From the NCBI GenBank assembly GCA_963995505.1, contig OZ023181.1, positions 17,480,221 to 17,544,220 on the forward strand: DNA of 64,000 nucleotides, read 5' to 3'. How positions within the stretch are numbered: the stretch's first letter is position 1; each line of letters starts with the position of its first letter. The notes beneath the pieces are model-generated. The model was not told where the DNA came from and searched no databases. It worked only from the letters and a program-made list of their open reading frames with translations. The DNA comes from Hypericum androsaemum. Lineage: Eukaryota > Streptophyta > Magnoliopsida > Malpighiales > Hypericaceae. Position numbers and translations under genes: made by a program. Positions 46,892 through 58,050 of the stretch are shown here, piece after piece.

Positions 46892-47839
46892 TAGGGATGG
46901 CAATGGGCAGGATCCGGATAGGATCCGGATAGGATCCACATGATCCATATTCTTATCTTCTTTTTAAATGGTGGATCCAGATCTTTATCCTTATCCTCTT
47001 TAAAAATAAGGATTTGGGCAAGATCTGGGTCCGAAAAAACCAGACAGGAACAGGGCGGCTCGCGGGTCTAATTTTTTTAAAATATTTAATTATATTTTGA
47101 TAGTTTTTAAATACCAGTGGAATATTTTCATGCATTAAACAAATCAATACAAAGAAACTAAACAAGCAAATCCAAAAAAAGTTGAAGTTGGGTAAGTTAA
47201 AATTGAGAATTTGGTTCGTAATTTTAGCTGCTATTACATGGGGACTGTGGCTACTTCATACAATATTATCTTGTGGCTGCTTCGTACATTATTATCTTTA
47301 ATAAGGCGAGGTGCGGTAATGAGCTTCTCATGCATTCTGTCTTCTTTCATGCTCAAGAGTGGATTCTTTGGACGGATGGCTCGATCATTCACAATTAATC
47401 GTTGCTCAATTTCTTGATTGCCTACAAGGATTTATAGGTCCCTCTTCTTCACCTCTTGAAGTTGAGGGAATGTTTTGGTCGAGGCTAGGATTGTTTGTAA
47501 CTGATGTAAATATCGGGCCCCTGTAATACTTCTTTCTTTTTGTGCTTGCTCTGTTTTGAACTATCGTTTTAGTAAAGAATATTTAACTACCAAAAAAATT
47601 GAGAATTTGGTATTATATCTAATAATTAATATACATATATATTATTTTAATATTAATTTATAAAATTTTGGTAGGATCAGGGCAGGATCCTATAGATCCA
47701 TATCTATGCCCTTATCCTTTTAAAATATCAGGATCCGGGTAGGATCCGAGTCTAGACCCGGTCAAAGTCAACGGATCTTGAACCCTTCGGGTCCAGATCA
47801 GGGTAGACCCTCAGGATAAAAATCTAATTGCGATCCCTT
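46892..47839. mobile_element. Non-autonomous hAT element
   Basis: Ends TAGGGATGGCAAT and, on the minus strand, AAGGGATCGCAAT (11 of 13 identical). Flanked by a perfect 8-bp duplication GTACTATA (46884-46891 and 47840-47847). GGATCCGGATAGGATCC-type subterminal repeats occur near both ends. No transposase. A retroposon is nested inside it. Confidence 0.88.
47216..47594 (+). mobile_element. 5'-truncated LINE-type retroposon nested in the hAT element
   Basis: A 379-bp segment ends in ACTACC and an A-run. It is flanked by AAAATTGAGAATTTGGT at 47199-47215 and 47595-47611 (17 bp, its A-rich start merging with the tail). It includes a short frame resembling the last codons of LINE ORF2 followed by a 3' UTR. 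Gaining a target duplication inside a hAT element makes it the younger of the two. Confidence 0.72.
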
Positions 47840-48074
47840 GTACTATAAATTTTACCCGAATTTTGCTCATTATCATTCCTAAATACAAGATGGACCGGGG
47901 ACCAAAATCTCAGATGTTGTTACGAAGGATTGATCACAAATGGATGCCTCTCAGTTCTCCCCGGGAGAAATGCAACAGAAATAATTTGAGCATGGGTTTA
48001 GACGGCTGGGCCTTCAACTTGCTCCATCACATTCTTGAGCCCATTGCATTGTTCGTGGACAACAGCCTTCAGCT

Positions 48075-48494
48075 GGGTAAAAAACACCCATGGTCATCAA
48101 ACTTTCAAATTTTTCGTCCATGGTCGCTAAACTATTTTTTTCCCTTTATAATAACTGAAGTATATTAAATCATTCAGGTATGGTCACCCGGACCATTTCT
48201 TGCCGAAAATCTGCCCGGAAGAAAAAAAAAGGCGGGCCCACCAATTAAAGCTAGCGAATTAATATTTTAGTTTTCATGGGTTCCAATAAATTTGTATTTC
48301 TTGTCTTGTTAGTGTTAGTATAGATGTGACGATACCTTGGTTTTTTGGCTTCCGGGCAGATTTCGAGCAAGAAATAGTCCGGGTGACCATACCTGGATGA
48401 TTTAATATAGTTCAGTTATCATAAAGGGAAAAAATAATTTAGTGACCATGGACAAAAAAATATGAAAGTTTGATGACCATGGGTGTTTTTACCC
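48075..48494. mobile_element. Mutator-type foldback MITE with 9-bp target duplication
   Basis: Inverted arms of about 140 bp start GGGTAAAAAACACCCATGGT and are separated by a loop of about 130 bp. The perfect 9-bp duplication CCTTCAGCT lies at 48066-48074 and 48495-48503. No coding capacity. Confidence 0.9.
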
Positions 48495-48503
48495 CCTTCA
48501 GCT

Positions 48504-48956
48504 TCGTGTCGACATTTTCCCAAAATTGGGCCAGCCCAATTAGTACTGAACCGATGTTTGTTTTGGTGGTAGGTTTTATAAGTATTACTTTTTCCTACTT
48601 TCCTTTGGTAAGTTGGAAACTTTTACGAGACAAATCCTGTCTATTAAAAAAACGTGTTTCACTATTAAATTTTAATAAAGTAAACATTCCATAGAAGTAT
48701 GATTTTTTATGTCTCTCATAATAAACATAAAAAAAACAACAATAAATAATTCTAACATCACCCAAATAACGGAACTTTTTTATTTTCTTAAAAAATTATT
48801 TCCATGCAAAAATTTGTTTTACAAAAAGAACATTTAATAAAAAAGGTGTATTTTTCTATGCTATATTTAAAATTAACCAGCATGTGGTTGGCGAGGGTAG
48901 TTGGAAATAATATGATAATAGAGGTCCACTTTATTTGTTTATTTACTATTCAAAGA
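48504..48956. other. Intergenic, nothing recognised
   Basis: AT-rich interval between two transposons; no gene supported. Confidence 0.35.
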
Positions 48957-48964
48957 CTTCTACC

Positions 48965-49594
48965 TAGACCTGACCATGGTTCGAATTGGGTTGAATTCGA
49001 ATCGAATTAGTTCAAATTTGAATTCATCAAAACCTTAAACCGTATTGAATTCGTCCAAAGTCAAATTGAATACAAATTATAATTCTTCGAATTTGAATTC
49101 AAATTATTTCTTTAGTTTTAATATTGAATTAAAAATTCAAAAAACTACCAAATTTTTTGAACACTTTCAAAATTTTCTTAATATTTTTGAAAAAATTCAA
49201 AAATTTGCATTTTTTGATATATTTCAAATTTTAGGTTTAATATTGAATATTTTTTAGAAAAAAAAATAAATTAAAGATTGAGGTTGCATTTAATAAATCA
49301 AATTAATACATATCATTTGTTCTACTTGATGACATAATTAGATAGTAATACAAGTACTTCTTGATACTTTCTTAAAAAAATTACATAATATGGATGAATT
49401 TTAATCGAATTGGACTCGAATCGAATTTGATACTCGAATTCGAATTCAATTTGTCAGTTTGACGAATTGTAGAAATCTTAAACCGTATTCAATTCGTCTC
49501 ATAACAAATTCGAATCAAATTTTGGACGAATCAAATTGAGAACGAATCGAATCGAATCGAATCATGAATCAGATTCTAACAATGGCTAGGTGTA
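48965..49594. mobile_element. Non-autonomous hAT element rich in GAATTCGAAT motifs
   Basis: Ends TAGACCTGACCATGGTT and, on the minus strand, TACACCTAGCCATTGTT match at 12 of 17 positions. An 8-bp duplication CTTCTACC flanks them (48957-48964 and 49595-49602). Both subterminal zones are dense in GAATTCGAATCGAAT variants. No transposase is present. Confidence 0.82.
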
Positions 49595-49866
49595 CTTCTA
49601 CCGAAAAAGCTTCCTAAATATAATATAATAGTTCCGTACAACAGACAAACAAGAATCAATTGAAAGCATATCATTAACGAGACAATCTCGTACTAATCAG
49701 TACTACACACTATTCTTATTACACATAAGATGTCCAAAGTCCCACACCACTTCACCAAACACACATATAATAATCTCCTGCGATTAAACCGAGACAAGAC
49801 AGAGCGAAAGTACGCACTAATAAAGTAATTATCGACCAATTATACCAGCTTATTTCGCTAATTAAT

Positions 49867-50331
49867 TCATCTCCTGCAGCGAGTAATTGCGGAACAGCCC
49901 CTAGTGTAAGGGTTAACGGGCACCTTGGTAGTGTAACAGTTGTGTGTGTAATAAGACCTCCCCGAACGCGACGGGCACGGCACCTTCCCGGCGGCCAGAG
50001 CTCGGTACGATATGTAGTAGTACCGGAACCTCCTCCTCCACCACAACAAGGATCTCCGGTTACCTTCTCCCCCCACCACTCGCTCCTCGTCGTCATCGTC
50101 ATCGTCATCCTCCAAGTGGACGACCATCCTGTCGTCACCGAAGTCGTGGTCGTCCTCGGGACCCACATTGGGAACGATGGGCCATTCCGATGATGGTGGA
50201 GGTTTCACGCCGAGCAATGCGGGTTGAGTTTCTTCAAGGCAGGCAAGGGTGGCGAGAGCCGGTGCGAGGATGACGACGACGAAGACGATGAAGATGATGA
50301 GGGAATGAGGGGGAGGTGGAGAAGGTTTCAT
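49867..50331 (-). CDS. RALF: RALF (rapid alkalinization factor) peptide precursor
   Basis: An intronless 154-residue precursor. A hydrophobic segment at about 11-30 serves as signal peptide. A variable propeptide contains an acidic run of seven aspartates (75-81) and the subtilase site RRSL at 92-95. The mature peptide carries YISY (106-109), needed for receptor binding in known RALFs. It has four cysteines (119, 132, 146, 152) that would form two disulphides, and the conserved end PYTRGCSAITRCRR. RALFs are secreted hormones sensed by FERONIA-type receptor kinases with LLG co-receptors, controlling apoplastic pH and growth. The ATG is the only one that gives a signal peptide. Which family member it is cannot be told. 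Confidence 0.95.
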   Translation of the reverse strand: MKPSPPPPHSLIIFIVFVVVILAPALATLACLEETQPALLGVKPPPSSEWPIVPNVGPEDDHDFGDDRMVVHLEDDDDDDDEERVVGGEGNRRSLLWWRRRFRYYYISYRALAAGKVPCPSRSGRSYYTHNCYTTKVPVNPYTRGCSAITRCRR

Positions 50332-51158
50332 GGCTGTTTTGGAGTTGAGTTGAGGTTTGGGGAGTGAAGTGACAACTATAATAATGGTCGAAGGGTCGGC
50401 AACAGCTGGGACTGACTAATCATTAATGCTTTTACCTATCCTTCGGAAAATAATCATCAATGCTTCTAACGGCACTCGCGTGGCTGCCGTCCTCTTCTGT
50501 AGCCGTGGGACTCCATTGATAATAGTGTTACTCTATACTTGGAATAGGCGGCATGGAGCCCTCTATTAGACCAGGGTCCACAAACTCTATACTCGGGAGA
50601 AAGCAGCAGTCGCGTTGGGTCTGAGTTTGGATCCGACAGTGACGGGTCCAGACAGCTACGCAAAGGAGTGATTACTTGGTGAAATTTTATTTTAATTGAA
50701 CTACGAGAATGCAACTGCTTTATAACAGCTTTTTCATGCAGATCATACGATAGATTGTTATATTCTACCGCAGGCGCGGAAGGTTTTCACGGGAGTTTCG
50801 GCCGTGAGCCGCTCCTATTTGTGAAATTCCTGTGACGTTATTGACTAGCTGTTCTTTCTGCTTTATGTTATTTCCATTGGTTAGTTCAAATATGTATAGA
50901 CCCGGCAAGAAATACGTTTCAATAAAACTAAAGAGTGACCCCGACCATTTAAGACAACCATTAGGCCAAATCTTCCACAACCTCTAGGCCGAAGCTCTTT
51001 GATCAAAACCCCAGAGCATCAGGGAAAGAAAAAAAAAACTTGGTTGGCGACTAGAAAACATATTCCATAGGTGAATTTGAACACGGATGCGAATTAAACA
51101 ACCATGACTGTCGAAGGAAGACAAAGTTCGAGGAATCAACTAGCAGTGCATCTCCGCA
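50332..51158. other. RALF upstream region and GPAT9 3' flank
   Basis: Contains the presumed RALF promoter (an ATTATTATAG stretch on the minus strand about 45 bp upstream of its ATG) and the GPAT9 3' UTR. No further gene is recognised. Confidence 0.45.
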
Positions 51159-53777
51159 TCATTTCTCCTCTAAACGCCGCAGGATTGAATCGGCAAAGCT
51201 TTGCTGCCTGCAATACCGAGTCTCGCATAAGAGTGAAGTGTTGGACGGACCAAGTGTATGGCATACTCATCCACACCAAGGCACCACTCAGGAGGTAGAA
51301 CAGAAAGATTTCGGCTTACCTGCCCTCTCTGTGCTTTGGACTTGGGCGGGAATACTTGAGATATCCATCCCAGGGAACTTTCTTCAGACCAGCTCGAACA
51401 GATATCATGTCCCTTACCCTGCATGGCGCATTAATCTGGTTAGGACTACCACAAAGCAAATACATTCGACAATTTGTCTGCAGTAGAAAAGCCGAAACAG
51501 GCTTCTAGCAGCACTCTGTACATCCGCGAAAATTAACTACCTCTCAGCAAACTCAATAGGCGTCTCCCCTGGTCTAAGACTTTGGGGTTCCAAGTACCAT
51601 ACATCACACACAACAGCCCACGATGACATCAACTGCAGCAGATGCTTCGTAAATGACTGCCTGTTAGCAAAACATGAAATTCCAGCATTATCTCTGATCT
51701 GACCAAGGCTACAGAATGTTAACCCGGAATAAACACTTACGGTTAATTCCACGGCCAATGATAAAGGGAGATACTATCAATGTGAATAAGGACTTGCGTG
51801 GATAAGCCAAACAAGCTAAAAGCATCCAACCATTTTCAGCCTATTCATTCAAATGGTTACCCTTTGGGACCTATTGGCATAAAGTAGGAATGAGATGTAA
51901 ATTTCTTACTTCCTGCTGTTCCAAAAGGCATCGACGAAAATCTTGTTGTACTTGATGGCAATTGGGCAGACCGTGCAGTCTAGTTCAAATGCGCCCTACA
52001 CATCACCAAGAAAGTGAATTTAAAAAGGTAAAAAAAAAAAGAAGACAGTGGCTCCAAGCAAAGTGGACAGAAAGCTTTTCCAGTACATGGGCACCTTCTT
52101 GAACATGACAGTATACTGGTTATTTACGCAAGTGCCTTCCGGAAATATGAGAAGAGGGTTATTGTCAGCCCCCTGAACATGATCTCTCAGCCTGGAGGAC
52201 ATACAATCAAGCAGATCATAAGCATCAGTTAAATCGGGGGAAATTTTGTCAGCAGAATTCATGCTTACTTCTTTGCAACAATTACTCGATCCTTCGCCTC
52301 GGCCCGGTTGAACCAGATACATCCAACACTTTCCAATATAGTGCTCTGGAGTAGTCCTACAGCAAGCAAAATGATTGGTTAGCAAGTCCATACAAATGGC
52401 TAAATTTAGCAAGATCATTGTTATGTGAAACAACAAAACTACGTCCCCTCATGGAATGAAATACAAGTAATTATGACTTCAGATCGTTCAACAACCGTCA
52501 GACAAACTAATGGCTAAAACTGAAACAACACGAACTTAACTTTGCGCTGTTACTAATGGGATAACCCATACTTACCAACCCAACCTGGATGCTTTTGCAT
52601 GATAACAGCAAAGGGAGTTATCTGTTCCAAGACGATAAAGTCAATCATGGATGTATGATTGGCCACAAAAACCTGTCCAATTCACAAAACAAGTCGACGA
52701 TGAGTTATATATGTCATGGCATACAATACAAGCAGTTATTGATTCTGAAATTTACCAATCAGGAGACCAAGTCGTGAAAACTACATACATACTTTGAACA
52801 ACGATTGCAGCTATTTGCACAACAAGGAAAACTTACAGCCGGGGGATTACCTGTTTGGGGCGCATGCTAGGGCGGGGACCATGGTACTTGACAACACCGG
52901 TCCATGATGCCACAAAGAAGCAGCAGAGTAGTTCCACTAGACCCCTCTGAGAAGACAATAAAAACAGCAGTAAACAAAGAGCTGAGAATAGGTATTTCGG
53001 AACAATCTCCGAAGACAGAGAAGAATAAGAAAGGAAGGAAAAATTAGAACCTCGATGGGTTTCCTGAGCCTGTCCTGGCCTTTGAGTAGGAGATGCACGG
53101 GGATGTAGCAAGAAAGGAAAATTAGCCATCCTAAAGTCAGCACTAGAACCCTGCAGTAGTACTGAAGCATCATCATCATCATCCTAAGACATTTTAACAA
53201 CAAATCAACCAGACGCGATATCGATATCGACATCGATTTCGATTTCGATTTCGATTTCGATATGGTAAGGAGGACAAGAACAAAACCTGACAGGGAATGC
53301 GATCCCGTAACGGATAACCACCCCGAGGCACCACAGCGGGAAGAGATAGACGTTCCAATTCCAAGGCTCGGGTGGATTCGACTTGAAGCATCGCGTAAAC
53401 GAGTCCTGTTAGGCAGGCGCAACCAACCAACAATAAGCGAGAATCACAGTTAGTTAGTTAGTTAGTTAGTTAGTTGAAAGGAAGGAAGAAAGGAGAGGGA
53501 ACACTAACATCAACAATGGCACCGGCGGCCTCGGTTAGGGTCGGGGAGATATCCAGCAAATCGCGCCTTGGCCCCACCCACACCCACACGTTAAAACCAA
53601 TTCCCAAAACACACCACAAAAAAAAAAAACCAGAGAGAGATAGAGATATTACAGGCGGAGCCTGCCGCGGGGTTCTGGCTGGATGGAGGAGCCGGAAGGG
53701 AGGTAGTCCTCGATGTTGGGGTGATCCAGTTCTAGCTCCGACTTGGACGAGCTCAGTTTCGCCCTCGGGCTTCCCAT
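51159..53777 (-). CDS. GPAT9: Glycerol-3-phosphate acyltransferase 9 (GPAT9), 12 exons
   Basis: Twelve GT-AG exons join in frame: 53777-53653, 53566-53509, 53405-53287, 53150-53051, 52946-52851, 52672-52576, 52356-52269, 52191-52095, 51995-51910, 51660-51541, 51418-51320 and 51207-51159. The product has 377 residues; Arabidopsis GPAT9 has 376. The N-terminus has LELDHPNIEDYLPSGSS. Membrane segments lie near 81-100 and 102-123. The acyltransferase motif NHTSMID carries His172 and Asp177, and FPEGT lies at 244-248. GPAT9 sits in the endoplasmic reticulum and acylates sn-glycerol-3-phosphate at sn-1, the first step of membrane lipid and triacylglycerol synthesis. No residue essential to the family is missing. 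Introns 2 and 3 contain AGTT and TTTCGA microsatellites. An inverted-repeat element ends about 105 bp upstream of the ATG. Confidence 0.96.
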
Positions 53778-53883
53778 TCTACCCTCTCCCTCGTCTTTCT
53801 CCTCTAGATTGGGTCTCTGTCTCTGTCTCTGGGTGGGGTGGGTGGGTGCGCTTCTCGATAATTAAATGCTAAGAACTAACTTA

Positions 53884-54578
53884 AGTGGATTTTTGCCCAA
53901 TATGGTGTTATTGTAGATATATAATATCCAAAATAGTGTTATTGTTCGAAAATTTTTTAAAATGGTGTTCCTTTTCCAGGTCGAAAAAAAAATCGACTTG
54001 GGGACCTTAGATTGAATTTTTTTTCGACCTGGGATCAAATCGAAAAAAAGTTTTGACCACCCATGTCAAAAAAAATTTCGACCTTGGTCCCAGATCGAAT
54101 AAAAAATTCGATTTTGGTCCCTGGTTGAAATAAATTTTGATTTTGGTCCCAGGTTGAAATATTTTTCAATTTTGGTCCCAGGTTGACATTTTTTTCGATT
54201 TTGGCCCCTACTACTATTATTTTTGACTTTATTGCGTTTTCTCTCTCACACCTACTACTATTATTATTATTTTTGGTTTATACTATTCTGTATCTCATCT
54301 ATTAGTCAGAAAATTTTATATTTGAGTTGAATAAAATTTTAAATTAACCAAAAAATTATATTAATTAACAAACTTAAATCTAACGGTCTAATTATATCCT
54401 AAAATATAACGGTCTAATTATATACAAAATCTAACAGTCCAATTATATAATAAAATACAACGGTCCAATTATATACTAAATTTAACGGTCTAATTAAATC
54501 AATAAAATTAATTAAAACTATTAACTCACAATATATAATCAACGGAGACGACGGAGATGAGAATGGCCGGTTGATAAG
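53884..54578 (+). repeat. Left inverted arm
   Basis: Mirrors the right arm from the outer GGATTTTTGCC to the inner TCAACGGAGACGACGGAGAT. It contains sub-repeats: several TTTGGTCCCAGGTTGAAAT-type units and five AACGGTCTAATTATAT-type units. Diverged from the other arm by many substitutions and small indels, so the arms are not recent copies. Confidence 0.9.
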
Positions 54579-54639
54579 AAAGGCTAACTGTCTTCTTCTG
54601 CTATAATAAAAAAAACTAATTAGGGCAGAAAAAGGGGTA

Positions 54640-54836
54640 TGCTAGAGAATCCGTTGATGAGTTTGTTTTTATTTTGAGGTATCTATTTTATTATTATTCT
54701 CATACTTTGTTTTTACTCTATCGCACTATGTATCATTTAATTTAATTTAATAACTCAATAAATAGAACTCAAGAAATCCTTTATCCTTGTTTCAATCAAA
54801 TCGAATTCAATTACATAAAAAAAGGAGGCACAAAAA
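54640..54836 (+). pseudogene. Plastid trnK intron fragment upstream of matK
   Basis: TATCGCACTATGTATCATTT followed by AATAACTCAATAAATAG is the familiar stretch of the plastid trnK-UUU group II intron just before matK. The tRNA exons are not present. The left boundary with the arm is approximate. Confidence 0.65.
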
Positions 54837-56240
54837 ATGCGGGAAGAGGAATATCAAAGATTTTTAGACGATCAAACGCACTTGCTATACCCACTGATCT
54901 TTCAAGAGTATCTTTATACCCTTGCTCATGTTCATAGTTTCAGTTATAACAATAAATTGAGTTTTCTAATTGTAAAATATTTAATTACTCGAATGTATCA
55001 ATAGAAGCATTTCATTCTTTCTGATAATAATTATAAACAAAATCTATTTTCTATATACAACTACAATTTGTATTATCAAATAATATCCGAGGGGTTTGCA
55101 CTCATTGGAGGAGTTGCATTTTCGCCACGGTTTGTGTTTTCTTTAGAAAATTCAGAAATATTTAAAGTTCATAATTTACGATCCATTATTTCAATATTTT
55201 CTTTTTTAGAGGATCGATTTCCATATTTAAATTATCTATCCGGTGGCTTACTACCCTACCCCATTCATCTAGAAAAAGTGGTTCAAACCCTTCGGTACTG
55301 GCTGAAAGATCCTTCTTCTTTGCATTTATTACGACTCTTTCTTCACGAGTCTTGGAATTAGAATAGTCTTTTTTTTTCCAAAGAAAAAAAGTTCTTTTTT
55401 TCGAAAAAGAAAAAGAATAGAAACGAATCTAAGATTCGTTCTATTTTTATCTAATTCTCTTGTATATGAATACGAATCTATTTTATTTTTTCTTCGTAAC
55501 CAATTCTTGCATTTACGATCCAACCATTTTCGGGTTCTTTTTGAGTGAATCTATTTCTATGGAAAAGTAGAGAATTTTACAGAAGTTTTTGCTAAGAAGT
55601 TTATAGATGTTTTTGCTAATAGTTTTCAAGTTACTATAGAGTTGTTCAAGGACCCTCACATGCATTATGTTCGCTTTAAAAGATAATTCTTTTTTGCTTT
55701 CAGGAGTACGCTACTTTTAATGAAAAAGTGAAAATACTACTTTGTTAATTTATTTCAATGTCATTTTTTTATGTGGGTTCAACCAAAAAAGATTTATATA
55801 TATCTATTAGATGAGTCTTCTCTCGACTTTTTGGGTTATCTTGTAAATGTAGAATTCACTCCTTCAGCGATACGAAGTCAAATGCTAGAACATTCATTTC
55901 TAACAGAAAATACGATAAACAAACTTGATACAATAGTTCCACTTAATCCTTTGATTCAATCCTTGACAAAAATGAAATTTTGTAACAAAGTAGGATATCC
56001 TCTTAGTAAACCGCCCTGGGCCAATCCATCAGATTCGGATCTTATTGACCGATTTGTTTGTATATGTAGAGACCTTTCTCAGTATTTTAGTGGATTCTTA
56101 GATAAAAAGAGTTTGTATCGACTCAAATATATACTTTGATTTTCTTGTCTGAAAACCTTTGCTCATAAACACAAAACTAATATACACACTTTAGCGAGAC
56201 AACTGGGTTCGGATTTTTGGGAACCTTTTTTTACAGAAGA
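54837..56240 (+). pseudogene. matK: Plastid maturase K (matK), degenerate nuclear copy
   Basis: matK normally splices plastid group II introns. The frame from 54837 to 55361 matches the N-terminal half ([53 protein letters not shown]), with a TAG at 55002-55004 and another at 55359-55361. Both are explained by single C-to-T or G-to-A changes. A degenerate A- and T-run stretch follows. The second open part (55771-56139) carries the reverse-transcriptase-derived and domain X regions ([46 protein letters not shown]), and matK similarity fades near FFTEEP. The N-terminus [12 protein letters not shown] is unusual for an angiosperm. It cannot make a full protein. Confidence 0.85.
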
Positions 56241-56508
56241 ACCGGTTGTTTTACCTTTTGGGGTCATACAAGGTCCTTCACCTACACATCTTGCTCGGGT
56301 TAGAAAAGTTAGATATGGATCGGCTTTAGTTTTTGAATATTCAATTAGTATTTGGATATTTAAATGTTGATATTTAACGATCTCGTCAAGCAGGAATAAT
56401 GAGTTGTAAAAAAATGTAAATATGCTTCAACCGGATTATTCTATTCCATCTCTTAGTAAAGTTTGTTTACAAAAATTCTCCCTCTGGTGTGCCGGGGGAA
56501 CCGGTTGA
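56241..56508 (+). other. Plastid-type sequence, not identified
   Basis: Joins matK to the ORF cluster. An open phrase containing VLPFGVIQGPSP continues from the matK frame but does not belong to matK, so a junction or rearrangement lies near 56235. Confidence 0.4.
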
Positions 56509-57444
56509 TTGACCGTGTGCGCAAGAAAGTTCATCCGTCCAGCCGTCTGGCATGAAAAAAAGGCAAGCACGGCTTGGGCCGCTCTCAGTCAAGAAATACT
56601 TAAAGTAACCGCAGCAAGCGGTTGGAGCATCGATTTTCTTTTTTTATATTTTAAAAATGATAGGGGGATCCCTTCAATGATACCAATGATACCTAGGAAT
56701 AATAGTAATAATGGCCGGGGTCCGAATCCCCGCTGGAATTTCTTTTTGGCCATTCTTCGAAACCTGGGAGTTACGAGCGCGTTCTTTCTTTTTGGACTTG
56801 GGTTGTATACATTAAGGGGTTCGAGGTGCAATGTTCAATCACCGACAGTTGAAACTGTTGACACATTGGCAAAGGAATTGAAGAATTTCGAGCAAACTAG
56901 GGAGCCAAAAATACTACGAGAAAGGGTCAAGAATCAGTTAAAAAATGTGAGCCAGACTGATGTTGAAAGCGTGAAAAAGGACGAAAAAAAAGTTATAGAC
57001 AAAAAAGAAGAAGACACAAAGGAAAATGACACTTTCCTATTCTTCGGCAAATTGATTAAGAAAAAGAAAAAGTTTTTGTATGAGATAAAAAAAAGAGTAG
57101 CTTGCACCGGAGTAACGGACGAAATAGCTTTGTGGCACGACGTTTGTGAGCTATTTTATTTCCTTTCCAGTTTGCCTCAAACCCCACGTTATGGGATTTT
57201 TTATGCTTGAAATGGTCATATTTCTGGTCCCTTGGCGAAAGAGGATTTTTTTGATTATTATTATCCAGAGACTTATCGATATAGGCGCAAAAATGCTCTA
57301 TCAAGATCGAACTTCGACCCTAGAAGGTTCTGGCCCGTGAAGGATTCATTTACTCAAGGGACTCTCCGCCTAAAATTGGAGTGTCGCCCACGTATTACAA
57401 TCCTCGTATATTCCAATCAAAGGTCATTCCGGAGACGAGACTAG
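56509..57444 (+). pseudogene. Unidentified plastid-cargo ORF 1, copy A (in-frame stop)
   Basis: One frame runs from 56509 to 57444, broken only by TGA at 57208-57210 where copy B has TTA. A membrane helix (FFLAILRNLGVTSAFFLFGL) precedes the phrase GSRCNVQSPTVETV, then a charged lysine-rich linker, then a conserved-looking segment with [19 protein letters not shown] and YYYPETYRYRRKNALSRSNF. In copy B the frame goes on past the point where A has a TAG (near 57442), so the ancestor was longer. I know no plastid gene with these features. The upstream start is not certain. Confidence 0.45.
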
Positions 57445-57726
57445 ACAAGTAAGGGGGGTTTGAACCTTGTTCCTACATTCTATGACCCGAGCAATTCGAT
57501 CAGGTATTCGCCATCTATTTTTATTGTTATACTCTTTGACAACATGAAAAAACCAAGCAAGCTCTGCCCGCCCTTCCATCCCTTGGATCGATAAAGAAGG
57601 AGGGCAGAGCTTGCTTGGTTGGGGTCAACTGCGGTACGTACCTTCGGTACAATCGACCTTAAGATAATCAAAAAGAGAATCAAAATTCATTATTTAACAT
57701 TATTTAAGAAATAGAAGGGAGTTCGT

Positions 57727-58050
57727 ATGAAACAGAAACAGAATTGGTTGATTTCTAATAAGGATAACCGCAAAGGCCGGGAAAATTGGTGCGAGTTAAT
57801 CCTTGGCTTTATTCTAACGCTCAGAATTCCCTACGCGATCTTTCTATTGTCACTATTGTCACTAAGGTTAAGCGGTTCGAGGTGCGATGTTCAACCGCCG
57901 ACGGTCCCATTGGTTCTCACAGTTAAAGAGGCATCCGAGAATTCGGAGGAAGATGGAGCCCAAAATGGCCAAATCACAATCACAAGGGAACCTTTCCTAA
58001 GTCTCTCCTCTTACATCATACCAATCTTTCTTCCGGTGCCCAATGGTTAA
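57727..58050 (+). CDS. Unidentified plastid-cargo ORF 2, copy A (107 residues)
   Basis: Starts MKQKQNWLISNKDN. It has a hydrophobic helix around ILGFILTLRIPYAIFLLSLL, then SGSRCDVQPPTVPLVLTVKE, which parallels the phrase after the helix of ORF 1. This suggests paralogy or a repeated module. The next reading frame (ORF 3) is open back into the end of this one, so ORFs 2 and 3 may be pieces of one gene split by a frameshift. Expression from a nuclear location is doubtful. Confidence 0.35.
   Translation: MKQKQNWLISNKDNRKGRENWCELILGFILTLRIPYAIFLLSLLSLRLSGSRCDVQPPTVPLVLTVKEASENSEEDGAQNGQITITREPFLSLSSYIIPIFLPVPNG

Noticed and set aside
49942..50273. Plus-strand ORFs of 83 and 109 codons
   Set aside because: Antisense to the RALF gene, whose signature motifs are unmistakable.
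53870..53890. A clear target duplication for the plastid-carrying element
   Set aside because: AACTTAA is present at both edges, but both flanks are TTAAC-rich and candidate 9-mers match at only about six positions.
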